This document shows positions 27,203 to 34,406 of a stretch of DNA of 64,000 bases, piece after piece. How positions within the stretch are numbered: the stretch's first letter is position 1; every line of letters starts with the position of its first letter. Made by a program: the position numbers and the translations under genes. Source of the stretch: Blautia schinkii DSM 10518 (lineage in GTDB: Bacteria > Bacillota > Clostridia > Lachnospirales > Lachnospiraceae); NCBI GenBank assembly GCA_000702025.1, contig JNKJ01000009.1, forward strand, positions 186,001 to 250,000. The letters run 5' to 3'. The notes below the pieces were generated by a model. It worked only from the letters and a program-made list of their open reading frames with translations. It had not been told where the DNA came from and did no database searches.

Positions 27203-28228
27203 ATGGAAAAAAAGAACATCGACTGGTCGAACCTGGGCTTTGGTTATATGAAGACGGATTACCGTTATGTGTCGAATTTTAAAGACGGTGCCTGGGATGA
27301 GGGCGGACTCACCACAGACGAAACGGTTGTGATCAATGAATGTGCAGGAGTCCTGCAGTATGCGCAGACAATCTTTGAAGGATTGAAGGCTTACACCACT
27401 GAGGACGGGCACATCGTGTCTTTCCGTCCTGACTTGAATGCAGAGCGTATGGAAAACTCTGCAAAGAGATTGGAGATGCCGGTGTTTCCTAAGGAGCGTT
27501 TCATCGAGGCAGTCAGAGAGACGGTCAAAGCCAATGCTGGCTATGTTCCGCCATTCGGCTCCGGCGCTACTTTATATATCCGTCCTTACATGTTCGGCTC
27601 CAACCCGGTAATCGGCGTGAAGCCTGCAGATGAATACCAGTTCCGTGTATTCACCACTCCGGTAGGACCTTACTTTAAGGGCGGCGTAAAGCCTATCACC
27701 ATCCGCGTGAGCGATTTTGACCGTGCTGCTCCCCATGGTACCGGAAATATTAAAGCCGGGCTCAACTATGCCATGAGTTTATATGCCATCATGGATGCTC
27801 ACAGACAGGGCTTTGACGAAAATATGTATCTTGACCCGGGAACCCGTACCAAGGTAGAAGAGACTGGCGGCGCGAACTTCCTCTTTGTGACCAAGGACGG
27901 TAAGGTTGTCACTCCGAAATCTGACAGCATTCTTCCGTCCATCACGCGCCGTTCCCTGATTTACGTGGCTAAGGAATATTTAGGACTGGAGGCTGAGGAG
28001 CGCGAGGTTTACGTTGACGAGCTTAAGGATTTCGCAGAGTGCGGACTGTGCGGCACTGCTGCCGTTATTTCCCCGGTAGGCAAGATTGTGGACCACAGCA
28101 AGGAAATCTGCCTGCCAAGCGGTATGGCTGAGATGGGTCCTGTGACCAAGAAGCTCTACGATACCCTGACCGGAATCCAGATGGGACGGATTGAAGCACC
28201 GAAGGGGTGGATTGAAGTTATTGAATAA
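27203..28228 (+). CDS. ilvE: Branched-chain amino acid aminotransferase
   Basis: 341 aa from the ATG at 27203 (GGGAGGAATT upstream; a longer frame from 27161 would start inside the leader). PLP-dependent fold-type IV transaminase that interconverts branched-chain amino acids and their 2-oxo acids with glutamate. Visible: QYAQTIFEGLKAY, the PLP-lysine segment GTGNIKAGLNYAMSL (Lys near residue 184), ETGGANFLFV and CGTAAVISPVG. It appears monocistronic with its own promoter. Confidence 0.95.
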   Translation: MEKKNIDWSNLGFGYMKTDYRYVSNFKDGAWDEGGLTTDETVVINECAGVLQYAQTIFEGLKAYTTEDGHIVSFRPDLNAERMENSAKRLEMPVFPKERFIEAVRETVKANAGYVPPFGSGATLYIRPYMFGSNPVIGVKPADEYQFRVFTTPVGPYFKGGVKPITIRVSDFDRAAPHGTGNIKAGLNYAMSLYAIMDAHRQGFDENMYLDPGTRTKVEETGGANFLFVTKDGKVVTPKSDSILPSITRRSLIYVAKEYLGLEAEEREVYVDELKDFAECGLCGTAAVISPVGKIVDHSKEICLPSGMAEMGPVTKKLYDTLTGIQMGRIEAPKGWIEVIE

Positions 28229-28293
28229 AATTTTGCTGAATAAATTTATTCTATTTTGTCAATTTTACCAGTAGATTTTTTTAAACAAACGAG

Positions 28294-28448
28294 TATAATG
28301 TAGATAAGCAGATTATATTCAACTGCTCTTTCATACTTGTTAACAAGTGTTTTTTGGCTGACGAGGCCACTAATGAAAGAATAATTTGACCGACGAGGTC
28401 TCTCTGGTTTGCCAGAGTAGGGTATGGTTAGCGCCGTACCCTTTTTTC
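28294..28448 (+). ncRNA. Structured leader RNA with twin GACGA-loop hairpins and terminator
   Basis: It starts with a TATAAT box (28294-28299; weak -35). Downstream: ctttcat/atgaaag stem (28329-28335/28373-28379) enclosing the self-complementary acttgttaacaagt and hairpin A, tggc-tgacgag-gcca (28355-28369). Then come hairpin B, gacc-gacga-ggtc (28388-28400), a ctctgg/ccagag stem (28402-28417), and an agggta/taccct stem followed by six T (28419-28448), a rho-independent terminator. Two hairpins with ACGA-containing loops followed by an expression platform recall guanidine-II (mini-ykkC) riboswitches, but the stems and the downstream genes do not fit perfectly. The leader character is well supported; the ligand class is a guess. 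Confidence 0.5.
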
Positions 28449-28477
28449 ATATATATTTAGACAAGGAGCGCTGTTAT

Positions 28478-28648
28478 TTGAACGAATATTTAAAAGCACA
28501 AAATAAAACAAATGATGCTATCATGACAAATGCATTCAGCACTGATGAGCTTGATCGTTTTTCTAAATCTGATTATCGGTGGGCGGATAACAGATTAAAA
28601 CATTTCAGACATCGAACTGTCAAAAAAGGAGAAATATATCAATTATAG
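28478..28648 (+). CDS. Small hypothetical protein (TTG start)
   Basis: 56 aa from the TTG at 28478, with AAGGAG 9-10 nt upstream, just after the leader terminator. An in-frame ATG at 28424 lies within the terminator stem and is rejected. The sequence is polar and charged (NEYLKAQNKTND, FSTDELDRFSKSDYRWADNRLKHFRHR) with no membrane segment. Function not recognised. It precedes two tiny membrane ORFs and is the first gene controlled by the structured leader. Confidence 0.5.
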   Translation: MNEYLKAQNKTNDAIMTNAFSTDELDRFSKSDYRWADNRLKHFRHRTVKKGEIYQL

Positions 28649-28734
28649 ATGGCAATGGTATTTTTTTAATGCTATCTATTGCTGCCATAATTTTGGGCGC
28701 TTATATGATTCTAAAGAATGGAAACAAGAAGTAG
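28649..28734 (+). pseudogene. Tiny membrane ORF interrupted at a T7 run
   Basis: The ATG at 28649 sits 14 nt after AAAGGAG and reads MAMVFF then stops. Shifting frame at the seven-T run gives LMLSIAAIILGAYMILKNG..., ending at 28734, a typical single-span membrane peptide of about 28 aa. Either a homopolymer frameshift (real or sequencing), phase variation, or programmed slippage. The next gene starts 11 nt later. Confidence 0.35.
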
Positions 28735-28745
28735 GAGGTACACCC

Positions 28746-28967
28746 ATGAAAATGATTTCGAATGTGTTTGGAATACTGGCAATCCTATTGTCAGATATTA
28801 TGTGCGCTGTGGTGGCTTATAACTACTGTGATTTAACCTGGGGCGGCAAATATGCCGGATATAGCACCCCCGCAAGTACAGCGTTTATTTTGGTAATTCC
28901 ATACCTTATTGGCATAATTGTTTGTGTTGCTCTATTTATCTTTTTCAGAAACAAGCGGCGGCTTTGA
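28746..28967 (+). CDS. Small two-span membrane protein
   Basis: 73 aa, ATG with GTAGGAGGTACACCC upstream. Two hydrophobic segments (about 5-27 and 46-68) flank a Trp/Gly/Tyr-containing loop (CDLTWGGKYAGYSTPAS), and the C-terminus is basic (RNKRRL). Function not recognised. It is the last gene of the leader-controlled unit and converges on folA, with a hairpin spanning its stop codon. Confidence 0.7.
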   Translation: MKMISNVFGILAILLSDIMCAVVAYNYCDLTWGGKYAGYSTPASTAFILVIPYLIGIIVCVALFIFFRNKRRL

Positions 28968-28982
28968 GTAATCAAGGCCGCC
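28957..28982. terminator. Hairpin between convergent genes
   Basis: ggcggctttga / tcaaggccgcc, 11-bp stem with one G-U and a 4-nt loop, covering the stop codon of the membrane protein gene and lying 30 nt after folA. No long T-tract, so termination strength is uncertain. Confidence 0.5.
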
Positions 28983-29012
28983 ATTCGTCTCTCACAAAGA
29001 AAGTCAGCGCAC

Positions 29013-29504
29013 TTATGCTTTGCGCTCATACTTCACAAATTCGTATTCCAAATCAAAATATGTCTGCTCTTCGCTTCTTGCGGTGATCTCCCACTCAAGG
29101 TCTTCGTCAAGATTAGGGAAAAAGCTGTCCGCCTCATAAGCGAAATCAATCTTTGTCACATGGGCTGTATCACAATACGGAAGAAGCTGCCTGTAAATGC
29201 TGTCGCCCCCAATGCAGTACACCTGATCAGATTCATATTTCTCCACTTCTTTTAAAAGCTCCTCCAGGGTATGCACAACAATCGCGCCCTTCACCTGATA
29301 ATTCTCATTTCCGGTGAGTACGATGTTTGTCCTGTTTTTAAGCGGCTGGCCGCCCGGGAAGCTCTCCAGCGTCTTGCGTCCCATCACAACCACCTTCCCG
29401 GTAGTCTCCTGACGGAACATTTTCATATCCGCAGGGATGCTCACTAAAAGCCTGTTATCCTTGCCGATCGCCCAATTTTTATCTACTGCTACTATGATAT
29501 TCAT
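29013..29504 (-). CDS. folA: Dihydrofolate reductase
   Basis: 163 aa, normal length. Reduces dihydrofolate to tetrahydrofolate with NADPH. Motifs: IIVAVDKNWAIGKDNRLL, KVVVMGRKTLESFPG (NADPH-binding), and VYCIGGDSIYRQLLPYCD. It follows thyA on the same strand, matching its job of recycling the dihydrofolate produced by thymidylate synthase. The 106-bp gap between the two is occupied by three 31-bp repeats. Confidence 0.96.
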   Translation of the reverse strand: MNIIVAVDKNWAIGKDNRLLVSIPADMKMFRQETTGKVVVMGRKTLESFPGGQPLKNRTNIVLTGNENYQVKGAIVVHTLEELLKEVEKYESDQVYCIGGDSIYRQLLPYCDTAHVTKIDFAYEADSFFPNLDEDLEWEITARSEEQTYFDLEYEFVKYERKA

Positions 29505-29519
29505 TCCTTCTGCACACTC

Positions 29520-29612
29520 CTATGTAATACTTTATTCCGGCTTACCAATCCTATGTAATTCTATAATTCCGCTTACCGATCAAATGTAATACTCTAATAC
29601 CACTTACCAATC
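29520..29612. repeat. 31-bp tandem repeat, three imperfect copies
   Basis: Core atgtaat recurs at 29522, 29553 and 29584 and the cttacc(a/g)at element at the same 31-bp spacing. The array fills the thyA-folA intergenic space and its last copy covers the thyA stop codon. Candidate variable-number repeat. Confidence 0.8.
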
Positions 29613-30459
29613 AGATGGCAATCGGAATATTCTTAATCTGAGGCCAGGTCTGATAATTCTCCACGATCAAATCGTCTGTGGTGAAATCGTAGAAATTCTT
29701 AATCTCCGGATTCAGCCGAACGGTAGGAGCAGGGTATGGAGTCCTGGCAATAAGTTCCTTCACCACCGGAATATGGCGGTCATAAATATGACAGTCGGAA
29801 ATTACATGCATCAATTCCCCAGCCTCCATATCACACGCCTGGGCAAACATCATGAGCAGAATGGAGTATTGGCAAACGTTCCAATTGTTTGCAGCCAGAA
29901 TATCCTGGGAGCGCTGGTTTAAAATAGCATTCAGTGTCAGCTTATCCTTGCCCGGCTCCTTGGTCACATTGAAGGTCATGGAATACGCACACGGGTAGAG
30001 ATGCATCTCATGCAGGTCCTGGTGCACATAAATATTGGTCATAATACGCCTGCTGTATGGGTTATTTTTCAGATCATAGAGCACGCGGTCCACCTGGTCC
30101 ATCATGCCCTCCTTGTACTGGTGCTTCACGCTCATCTGATATCCGTAGGCTTTGCCGATGGAACCCGTCTCGTCTGCCCAACTGTCCCAAATATGGCTGT
30201 GGAGGTCGTTAATGTTATTTGATTTCTTCTGCCAGATCCACAATATCTCGTCCATTGCACTTTTCAGTGCTGTTTTTCTAAGTGTAAGTGCAGGAAACTC
30301 CTTGCGCAGGTCATAACGGTTCACAACGCCGAATTTCTTAATAGTGTAAGCCGGAGTGCCGTCCTCCCACACCGGACGGACCTTTTCCCCCTCGGTGCTG
30401 GTGCCGTTTTCTATAATGTCCTTGCACATATCTATAAATATATTGTCTGCTAAACTCAT
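29611..30459 (-). CDS. thyA: Thymidylate synthase
   Basis: 282 aa. Methylates dUMP to dTMP using methylene-tetrahydrofolate. The catalytic Cys lies in HLYPCAYSMTFNV, and the folate/dUMP-binding NQRSQDILAANNWNVCQYS and SDCHIYDRH follow. GGAGGAGC ribosome binding site. Upstream of folA on the same strand, a common pairing. Confidence 0.96.
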   Translation of the reverse strand: MSLADNIFIDMCKDIIENGTSTEGEKVRPVWEDGTPAYTIKKFGVVNRYDLRKEFPALTLRKTALKSAMDEILWIWQKKSNNINDLHSHIWDSWADETGSIGKAYGYQMSVKHQYKEGMMDQVDRVLYDLKNNPYSRRIMTNIYVHQDLHEMHLYPCAYSMTFNVTKEPGKDKLTLNAILNQRSQDILAANNWNVCQYSILLMMFAQACDMEAGELMHVISDCHIYDRHIPVVKELIARTPYPAPTVRLNPEIKNFYDFTTDDLIVENYQTWPQIKNIPIAI

Positions 30460-30535
30460 CTGCTCCTCCTCCGTTTCTGTCTGTTTACTTGCTTTCTATC
30501 CACTATAGCATATTAAGGACTGGTTTTGCAATTAT

Positions 30536-30709
30536 TTAATGCCCTTTATCCTTATCATATCCTAATGCTATAAAGCCCGCAACAACCGCAAGCGCAAGCA
30601 TAATATCGTGTTTACCGAGCGGCTCTGTCACAATAGAATAAACGATAAACACTGTACAAATCAGCAATATCGTTAATATAATTCCCCTAACGATTTTTCT
30701 ACTTTTCAT
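30536..30709 (-). CDS. Small membrane protein coupled to the EAL gene
   Basis: 57 aa. The start ATG (30709) overlaps the EAL gene stop as ATGA, indicating translational coupling. A basic N-terminus (MKSRKIVRG) is followed by two hydrophobic segments (IILTILLICTVFIVYSIV and IMLALAVVAGFIALG) and a Lys/Asp tail. Function unknown. Its coupling puts it under the c-di-GMP riboswitch together with the phosphodiesterase. Confidence 0.7.
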   Translation of the reverse strand: MKSRKIVRGIILTILLICTVFIVYSIVTEPLGKHDIMLALAVVAGFIALGYDKDKGH

Positions 30710-31485
30710 CCTCTAAACATCCTCCGTCCCATATCATAAAGCTCTTCCGCGTACACCATGTGCATAGGCTGGTAATAATAAAACCCCTGGATGAGGTCCA
30801 CCCCGCACTTTTTCGCCAGTTCACACTGCAGTGCCGTTTCCACGCCCTCGCACACTACCTGGTAGGATAATTTGTGAGCAATACTGCACAGTCCATGCAC
30901 CAGCACCTCCGCATTTTTCTGCTGAATATGGTCCACCAGCTTTTTATCCAGCTTAATATGACTGATACTATGGAAAAGCAGATCACCAAATGTGGATTGG
31001 TCTGCACCGTAATCATCCAGATACACAGGAAACCCGAGCTCCTTGAGCAGGACCACATTCGTCTGCACGATTTCCGCATCTGTGAAAGCCGCGCCCTCCG
31101 TGATTTCCACTGCAAGACACCACGCGGGGACCCCATATTTTTGTCTGATGCATTCCAGTGAACGGGCAAAATCATTTTTCGTGAAATGTTCGCGGATAAA
31201 GTTGCAGGAGACACAGAACATCTCCTTATTGTCCTCCAGACGCTTTTTCAAAAACATGCAAATTTTTTCAAAAACAAAGTAATCAAGCCGCTCCGACATT
31301 CCTAATTCTCTGACAGCAGGCAGAAACTCCTGGGGCAAAAGTACGCCGCGAGCAGGATGCTGCCAGCGTATCAATGCCTCGAAGCCTTCGATTTTTCCAT
31401 TTTCCACATTTACCTGCGGCTGGAGAAAGACCTGGAACTCATCTTTTTTCCAAGCTTCCTTAAGCTCCTGCTCCATATTAAACAT
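30706..31485 (-). CDS. EAL-domain cyclic-di-GMP phosphodiesterase
   Basis: About 259 aa. The start is uncertain: ATG 31485 or 31476 are best; upstream starts would lie in the terminator or riboswitch. A stand-alone EAL domain that hydrolyses c-di-GMP to pGpG. The catalytic set appears complete: the Glu of GFEALIRW, Asn in CNFIREHF, Glu in EITEGA, the double Asp in LDDYGAD, Lys in LDKKLVD, Glu in EGVET and Gln in IQGFYYYQP. No sensor domain. Controlled by a c-di-GMP-I riboswitch and terminator immediately upstream, so the substrate likely controls expression of its own degrading enzyme. Confidence 0.92.
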   Translation of the reverse strand: MFNMEQELKEAWKKDEFQVFLQPQVNVENGKIEGFEALIRWQHPARGVLLPQEFLPAVRELGMSERLDYFVFEKICMFLKKRLEDNKEMFCVSCNFIREHFTKNDFARSLECIRQKYGVPAWCLAVEITEGAAFTDAEIVQTNVVLLKELGFPVYLDDYGADQSTFGDLLFHSISHIKLDKKLVDHIQQKNAEVLVHGLCSIAHKLSYQVVCEGVETALQCELAKKCGVDLIQGFYYYQPMHMVYAEELYDMGRRMFRG

Positions 31486-31511
31486 ACCTTTTACTTCACC
31501 TTCCATTTTAT

Positions 31512-31558
31512 AAAAACAAAGGCTGCATTTGCTCCTTAAAAGGATTTCAAATGCAGCC
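31512..31558 (-). terminator. Riboswitch expression platform terminator
   Basis: GGCTGCATTTG / CAAATGCAGCC on either strand (11-bp stem) with a TTTGTTTTT tract on the minus strand, between the aptamer and the EAL start. The first arm abuts the aptamer 3' end, consistent with ligand-dependent termination. Confidence 0.88.
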
Positions 31559-31640
31559 AGTCGATCGTAGCGTACAGCCTTAGACACTTAACTTTGCGTC
31601 CCTGGCTTTTGCCAGGTTTGCCTATTTCAGATTATGTCAC
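31556..31640 (-). promoter_or_regulatory. Cyclic-di-GMP-I (GEMM) riboswitch
   Basis: Read on the minus strand it contains the class I core in order: GGCAAACC, a CUGG-GCAAAA-CCAGG type hairpin with GNRA-like loop, GGGACGCAAAG, CUAA, and a GGCUGUACGC...GACUGG closing stem. This matches the Vc2-type aptamer consensus (established knowledge). It lies between a sigma-A promoter and the terminator of the EAL phosphodiesterase gene. Whether c-di-GMP turns expression on or off cannot be decided by eye. Confidence 0.88.
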
Positions 31641-31641
31641 T

Positions 31642-31670
31642 ATTCTGCCATTTTATACACGTCTTGTCAA
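31642..31670 (-). promoter_or_regulatory. Promoter of the riboswitch-EAL unit
   Basis: TTGACA (670-665) - 17 bp - CAGAAT (647-642) on the minus strand, placing transcription start at the aptamer 5' end. Confidence 0.7.
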
Positions 31671-31690
31671 GGTTTAATACGCTTTCCTTC

Positions 31691-31719
31691 TTTACATTCA
31701 CGGAATAGCGTGCTATATT
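31691..31719 (+). promoter_or_regulatory. Promoter of the VanZ-like gene
   Basis: TTTACA (31691-31696) - 17 bp - TATATT (31714-31719). The -10 box is only 7 nt from the ATG at 31727, so the transcript would be leaderless or nearly so. Confidence 0.55.
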
Positions 31720-31726
31720 TAAACCC

Positions 31727-32254
31727 ATGAAAATACTTATCACCTTATTAAAGCCACTTTCTTTTCTCCCGGCAATCTTGATGATGTATCTGATTTTTTC
31801 ATTTTCTGCCCAGACCGGGGAGGTGTCCGGGGAATTAAGCTATAAGATCAGCTACCAGATTGTAGAGACAAAGAATGAAGTGCTCAACGAAAACAAAAGC
31901 TATGATGAATTAGCCGTGGCGGCGGACGGGATTCACTATTATGTGAGAAAAGCCGCGCACATGACTGTATATTTCCTTTTGGCAGTGGCAATCTCCTTCC
32001 CGCTCTATGTGTACCGGGTGCGGGGTATCTGGCTCATGCTGCTGGCTGGTATCGTATGCGTAGTGTTCGCAGGCTTTGACGAATACCACCAGTCCTTTGT
32101 GGCAGGCCGCGGACCTTCCATAAAAGATGTGGGCATAGACAGCATCGGAGCCTTTATCGGAATTTTGCTGGTGCAGGCCTTCTGCTGGTCAACCATGCAT
32201 ACGCCCTCCGCAGAAAGAAGGAAAAAGCGGCATCATAAGTCAAAAAGACGGTAG
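31727..32254 (+). CDS. VanZ-like family membrane protein
   Basis: 175 aa with about four membrane segments. Family marks: RKAAHMTVYFLLAVAISF, FAGFDEYHQSFVAGRGPSIKDVGIDSIGAFIG. VanZ of enterococci gives teicoplanin resistance; most homologues in gut anaerobes are uncharacterised. No Shine-Dalgarno precedes the ATG. The 3' end overlaps the convergent PIG-L gene by 15 nt and encodes a very basic tail (RRKKRHHKSKRR). Confidence 0.88.
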   Translation: MKILITLLKPLSFLPAILMMYLIFSFSAQTGEVSGELSYKISYQIVETKNEVLNENKSYDELAVAADGIHYYVRKAAHMTVYFLLAVAISFPLYVYRVRGIWLMLLAGIVCVVFAGFDEYHQSFVAGRGPSIKDVGIDSIGAFIGILLVQAFCWSTMHTPSAERRKKRHHKSKRR

Positions 32255-34204
32255 CATTCGCAGCAGCAGATTTTCGCCGTGTGCCATATAGTAGCGCAAA
32301 TACGTCTCAAATCCGCACACCATGGTATCCAGCGCACGCAGACAAGGCGCTGTAAATGCCCGAACAGAAGAATACGGCTTTACCGCTATCTCATCATATA
32401 CCGTGGGGTCACTGATCAATTGTGCCCTCACGGTTATTTTTTTCTCCGGACAGTCCAGCAGATATCCACCATCCCGCAATTCAAGCGGGACACCATCCAC
32501 AGTAACAACAAAGTTTTCCTCCGGATCAGCGGCAAGCGCTTCCAGCTTCTCACTGCTGCCATACAGCTTCAGACAGATTGTCTCTTCCCCTGACGGCGTA
32601 TACGTATAAAGAAAGTTTCCCACGCTGTCTGTAAGCTTGATAAACTGCGGTACTTCTGCCTCCGTTTCATAAGCCTCAATTTCACTGAGCCCCGCCTTTT
32701 CTCCCTCTGTCTCTAAAATCTCCACTGTAAAACCGGATGTCCCTTCTGTCTCAGGAGAATCCGATATCCGCACGCTCGTCCCCGCCCCTCCCGGTTCCAG
32801 CGGTCCACAAATTACACTCTTCCCGTTATCCATGGTAATCCGGGCGCTGATCACATTGTCCTCCATAGAAGGATTGTCATAAAGCACGATTTCCTCCAAT
32901 TGTGACAGCTGTGCAAGCCTCACTGTAACTTTATCACCCTTTCGGCACGCCCATACACTATCATATGGGCGATGCTTTTTTTCTTCCACATTTACAGAAT
33001 CAACCAACTTGAAATCATGAAGCACCGCCGTATCCCCGCCATTGTCCGAACCAAATGCTGCGGTATACAGTACGCTGTCCGTTCTTCGTCTCCAATATAC
33101 CTTATCACTGTTAATCACCTTTGTCATGTGAAGAATCGCCTTCTGCGAACCATAAGCGCAAAACGCAGGCCAAAGGCCGCTTGCCCGCACCGTATAAGCC
33201 AGATCCCCTGACCTCACCGGCAGGCGCAGCCTATTTTCCCAGAGATAGCAGTTCGTCTCATCCATGCGGCCGTCCTTATACCGCAGCACTGTGGAGGGTA
33301 CATTTTCCCCATAATAGTCCTCCCGCGCGCTCCACGCCGTGCTGTAGGCAAAGCCCTTATACACCTCAGGCCGGTAATCTGTCCCCTCCGATAAAAGAAG
33401 CCCCAGCGCCTCCTCAAAAAACAGCCCGGTGGCACGGTGGTCCGGATTGGAGTCCTGATCCACACAATAAATCACATCCGGCCGCTCCCTGTCTAAAAGC
33501 TCTTTCATATCATTCACCGCATTTGCCCGGGTATAATCAGAAGAAACACCCGAAACCGCCTGTCTGTACTCCGGGTGGTCCTTCAACCCATAGGTGCTTG
33601 TATAGCCAGCATGGGAGGTCACAATTTCCTGCTCCGGGGCATTGTAGAGATGGCCGTATTCCGTGCGATACCGGTCCCCGTAGCCCATAAAGATCACATC
33701 CTCCTCCGGCACGCCCAGGGATTTCTGACTGCGGATAGCCTCCTTCTGCCGGTAGGCATTTTTAAATCGGTAGTCTCCATTTGTAAAAAACACAACCTTT
33801 ACCTGCGTTCCCGCCTCCCGATAGCTGTCAATGACTCCTGCCCCGAGATTGAGATCATCGTCCTCATGGGCCACGATCACCATCACCTTATCCGGAGCCT
33901 CATACACACTTTGGATGTAGCTGCCCCAGACTGTGTCGTATTGTCCGCCGCCCACAGTTACCAAAGCCAGAACTGCCGCCGCTGCGAACACACCCGCAGT
34001 TCCCACACCTGTGAGAATCCTGGCGGTTCTCCGCGGTATCCGCCCGTAACCCAGACCAAGCGCCAACCCAATAGCCAGCGCAATCCATAAAGTATTCTTT
34101 TTCCAATAAACCGATGCGTAAAATAAAATGCAAAAGCTCCAGGCTATTGCTGTATAAATACGAATCCCCGCGTACCGCAGACGGGCGGATGATCGATCGT
34201 TCAT
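32240..34204 (-). CDS. Membrane-anchored PIG-L family deacetylase
   Basis: 654 aa, ATG with GGGGAAC upstream. The N-terminus has three hydrophobic segments (about 15-100). The PIG-L (LmbE) N-acetylglucosaminyl deacetylase domain follows (about 105-300): the zinc motif reads AHEDDDLNLGAG (usual HPDDE, so the Pro is Glu here) and the second metal His is in DQDSNPDHRATG. The C-terminal half looks like beta-rich, galactose-binding or Ig-like modules. Probably deacetylates an extracellular or lipid-linked amino sugar; the substrate is unknown. Convergent with the VanZ-like gene. Confidence 0.82.
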   Translation of the reverse strand: MNDRSSARLRYAGIRIYTAIAWSFCILFYASVYWKKNTLWIALAIGLALGLGYGRIPRRTARILTGVGTAGVFAAAAVLALVTVGGGQYDTVWGSYIQSVYEAPDKVMVIVAHEDDDLNLGAGVIDSYREAGTQVKVVFFTNGDYRFKNAYRQKEAIRSQKSLGVPEEDVIFMGYGDRYRTEYGHLYNAPEQEIVTSHAGYTSTYGLKDHPEYRQAVSGVSSDYTRANAVNDMKELLDRERPDVIYCVDQDSNPDHRATGLFFEEALGLLLSEGTDYRPEVYKGFAYSTAWSAREDYYGENVPSTVLRYKDGRMDETNCYLWENRLRLPVRSGDLAYTVRASGLWPAFCAYGSQKAILHMTKVINSDKVYWRRRTDSVLYTAAFGSDNGGDTAVLHDFKLVDSVNVEEKKHRPYDSVWACRKGDKVTVRLAQLSQLEEIVLYDNPSMEDNVISARITMDNGKSVICGPLEPGGAGTSVRISDSPETEGTSGFTVEILETEGEKAGLSEIEAYETEAEVPQFIKLTDSVGNFLYTYTPSGEETICLKLYGSSEKLEALAADPEENFVVTVDGVPLELRDGGYLLDCPEKKITVRAQLISDPTVYDEIAVKPYSSVRAFTAPCLRALDTMVCGFETYLRYYMAHGENLLLRMLPSF

Positions 34205-34285
34205 GCTGTTCTGTTCCCCGCTCCCAAAATGATACCCTTATCATACCACAATCACCGGTATATTACCAAGGTGTCAAAGATTCTA

Positions 34286-34358
34286 TTGACATTTCCACCT
34301 TCATCCCCTATACTGTATATATAGATATAAACAGTTCATCTACAGTACATATACAGTA
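34286..34358 (+). promoter_or_regulatory. Promoter and putative GntR operator of the double ABC operon
   Basis: TTGACA (34286-34291) - 17 bp - TATACT (34309-34314). The inverted repeat tactgtatat (34311-34320) / atatacagta (34349-34358) overlaps the -10 box and the start region; an inner acagt/cta-cagt repeat lies between. The YtrA-type GntR protein encoded in the operon is the natural candidate to bind it (inference). Confidence 0.75.
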
Positions 34359-34406
34359 ATCCGAAAATCTTCTCCGCCATCTCCACTTCAGAAAGGAGGG
34401 CCTGCT

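Noticed and set aside
28355..28379. CTGACGA...GAAA as a hammerhead ribozyme core
   Set aside because: The three required stems around the core cannot be drawn; the segment is better explained by simple hairpins.
28411..28441. AGGGTATGG...GCGCCGTACCC as a T-box antiterminator
   Set aside because: The conserved T-box TGGNACCGCG sequence and specifier region are missing.
28424..28477. ATG start at 28424 for the small ORF after the leader RNA
   Set aside because: It lies within the terminator hairpin; the TTG at 28478 has a proper AAGGAG.
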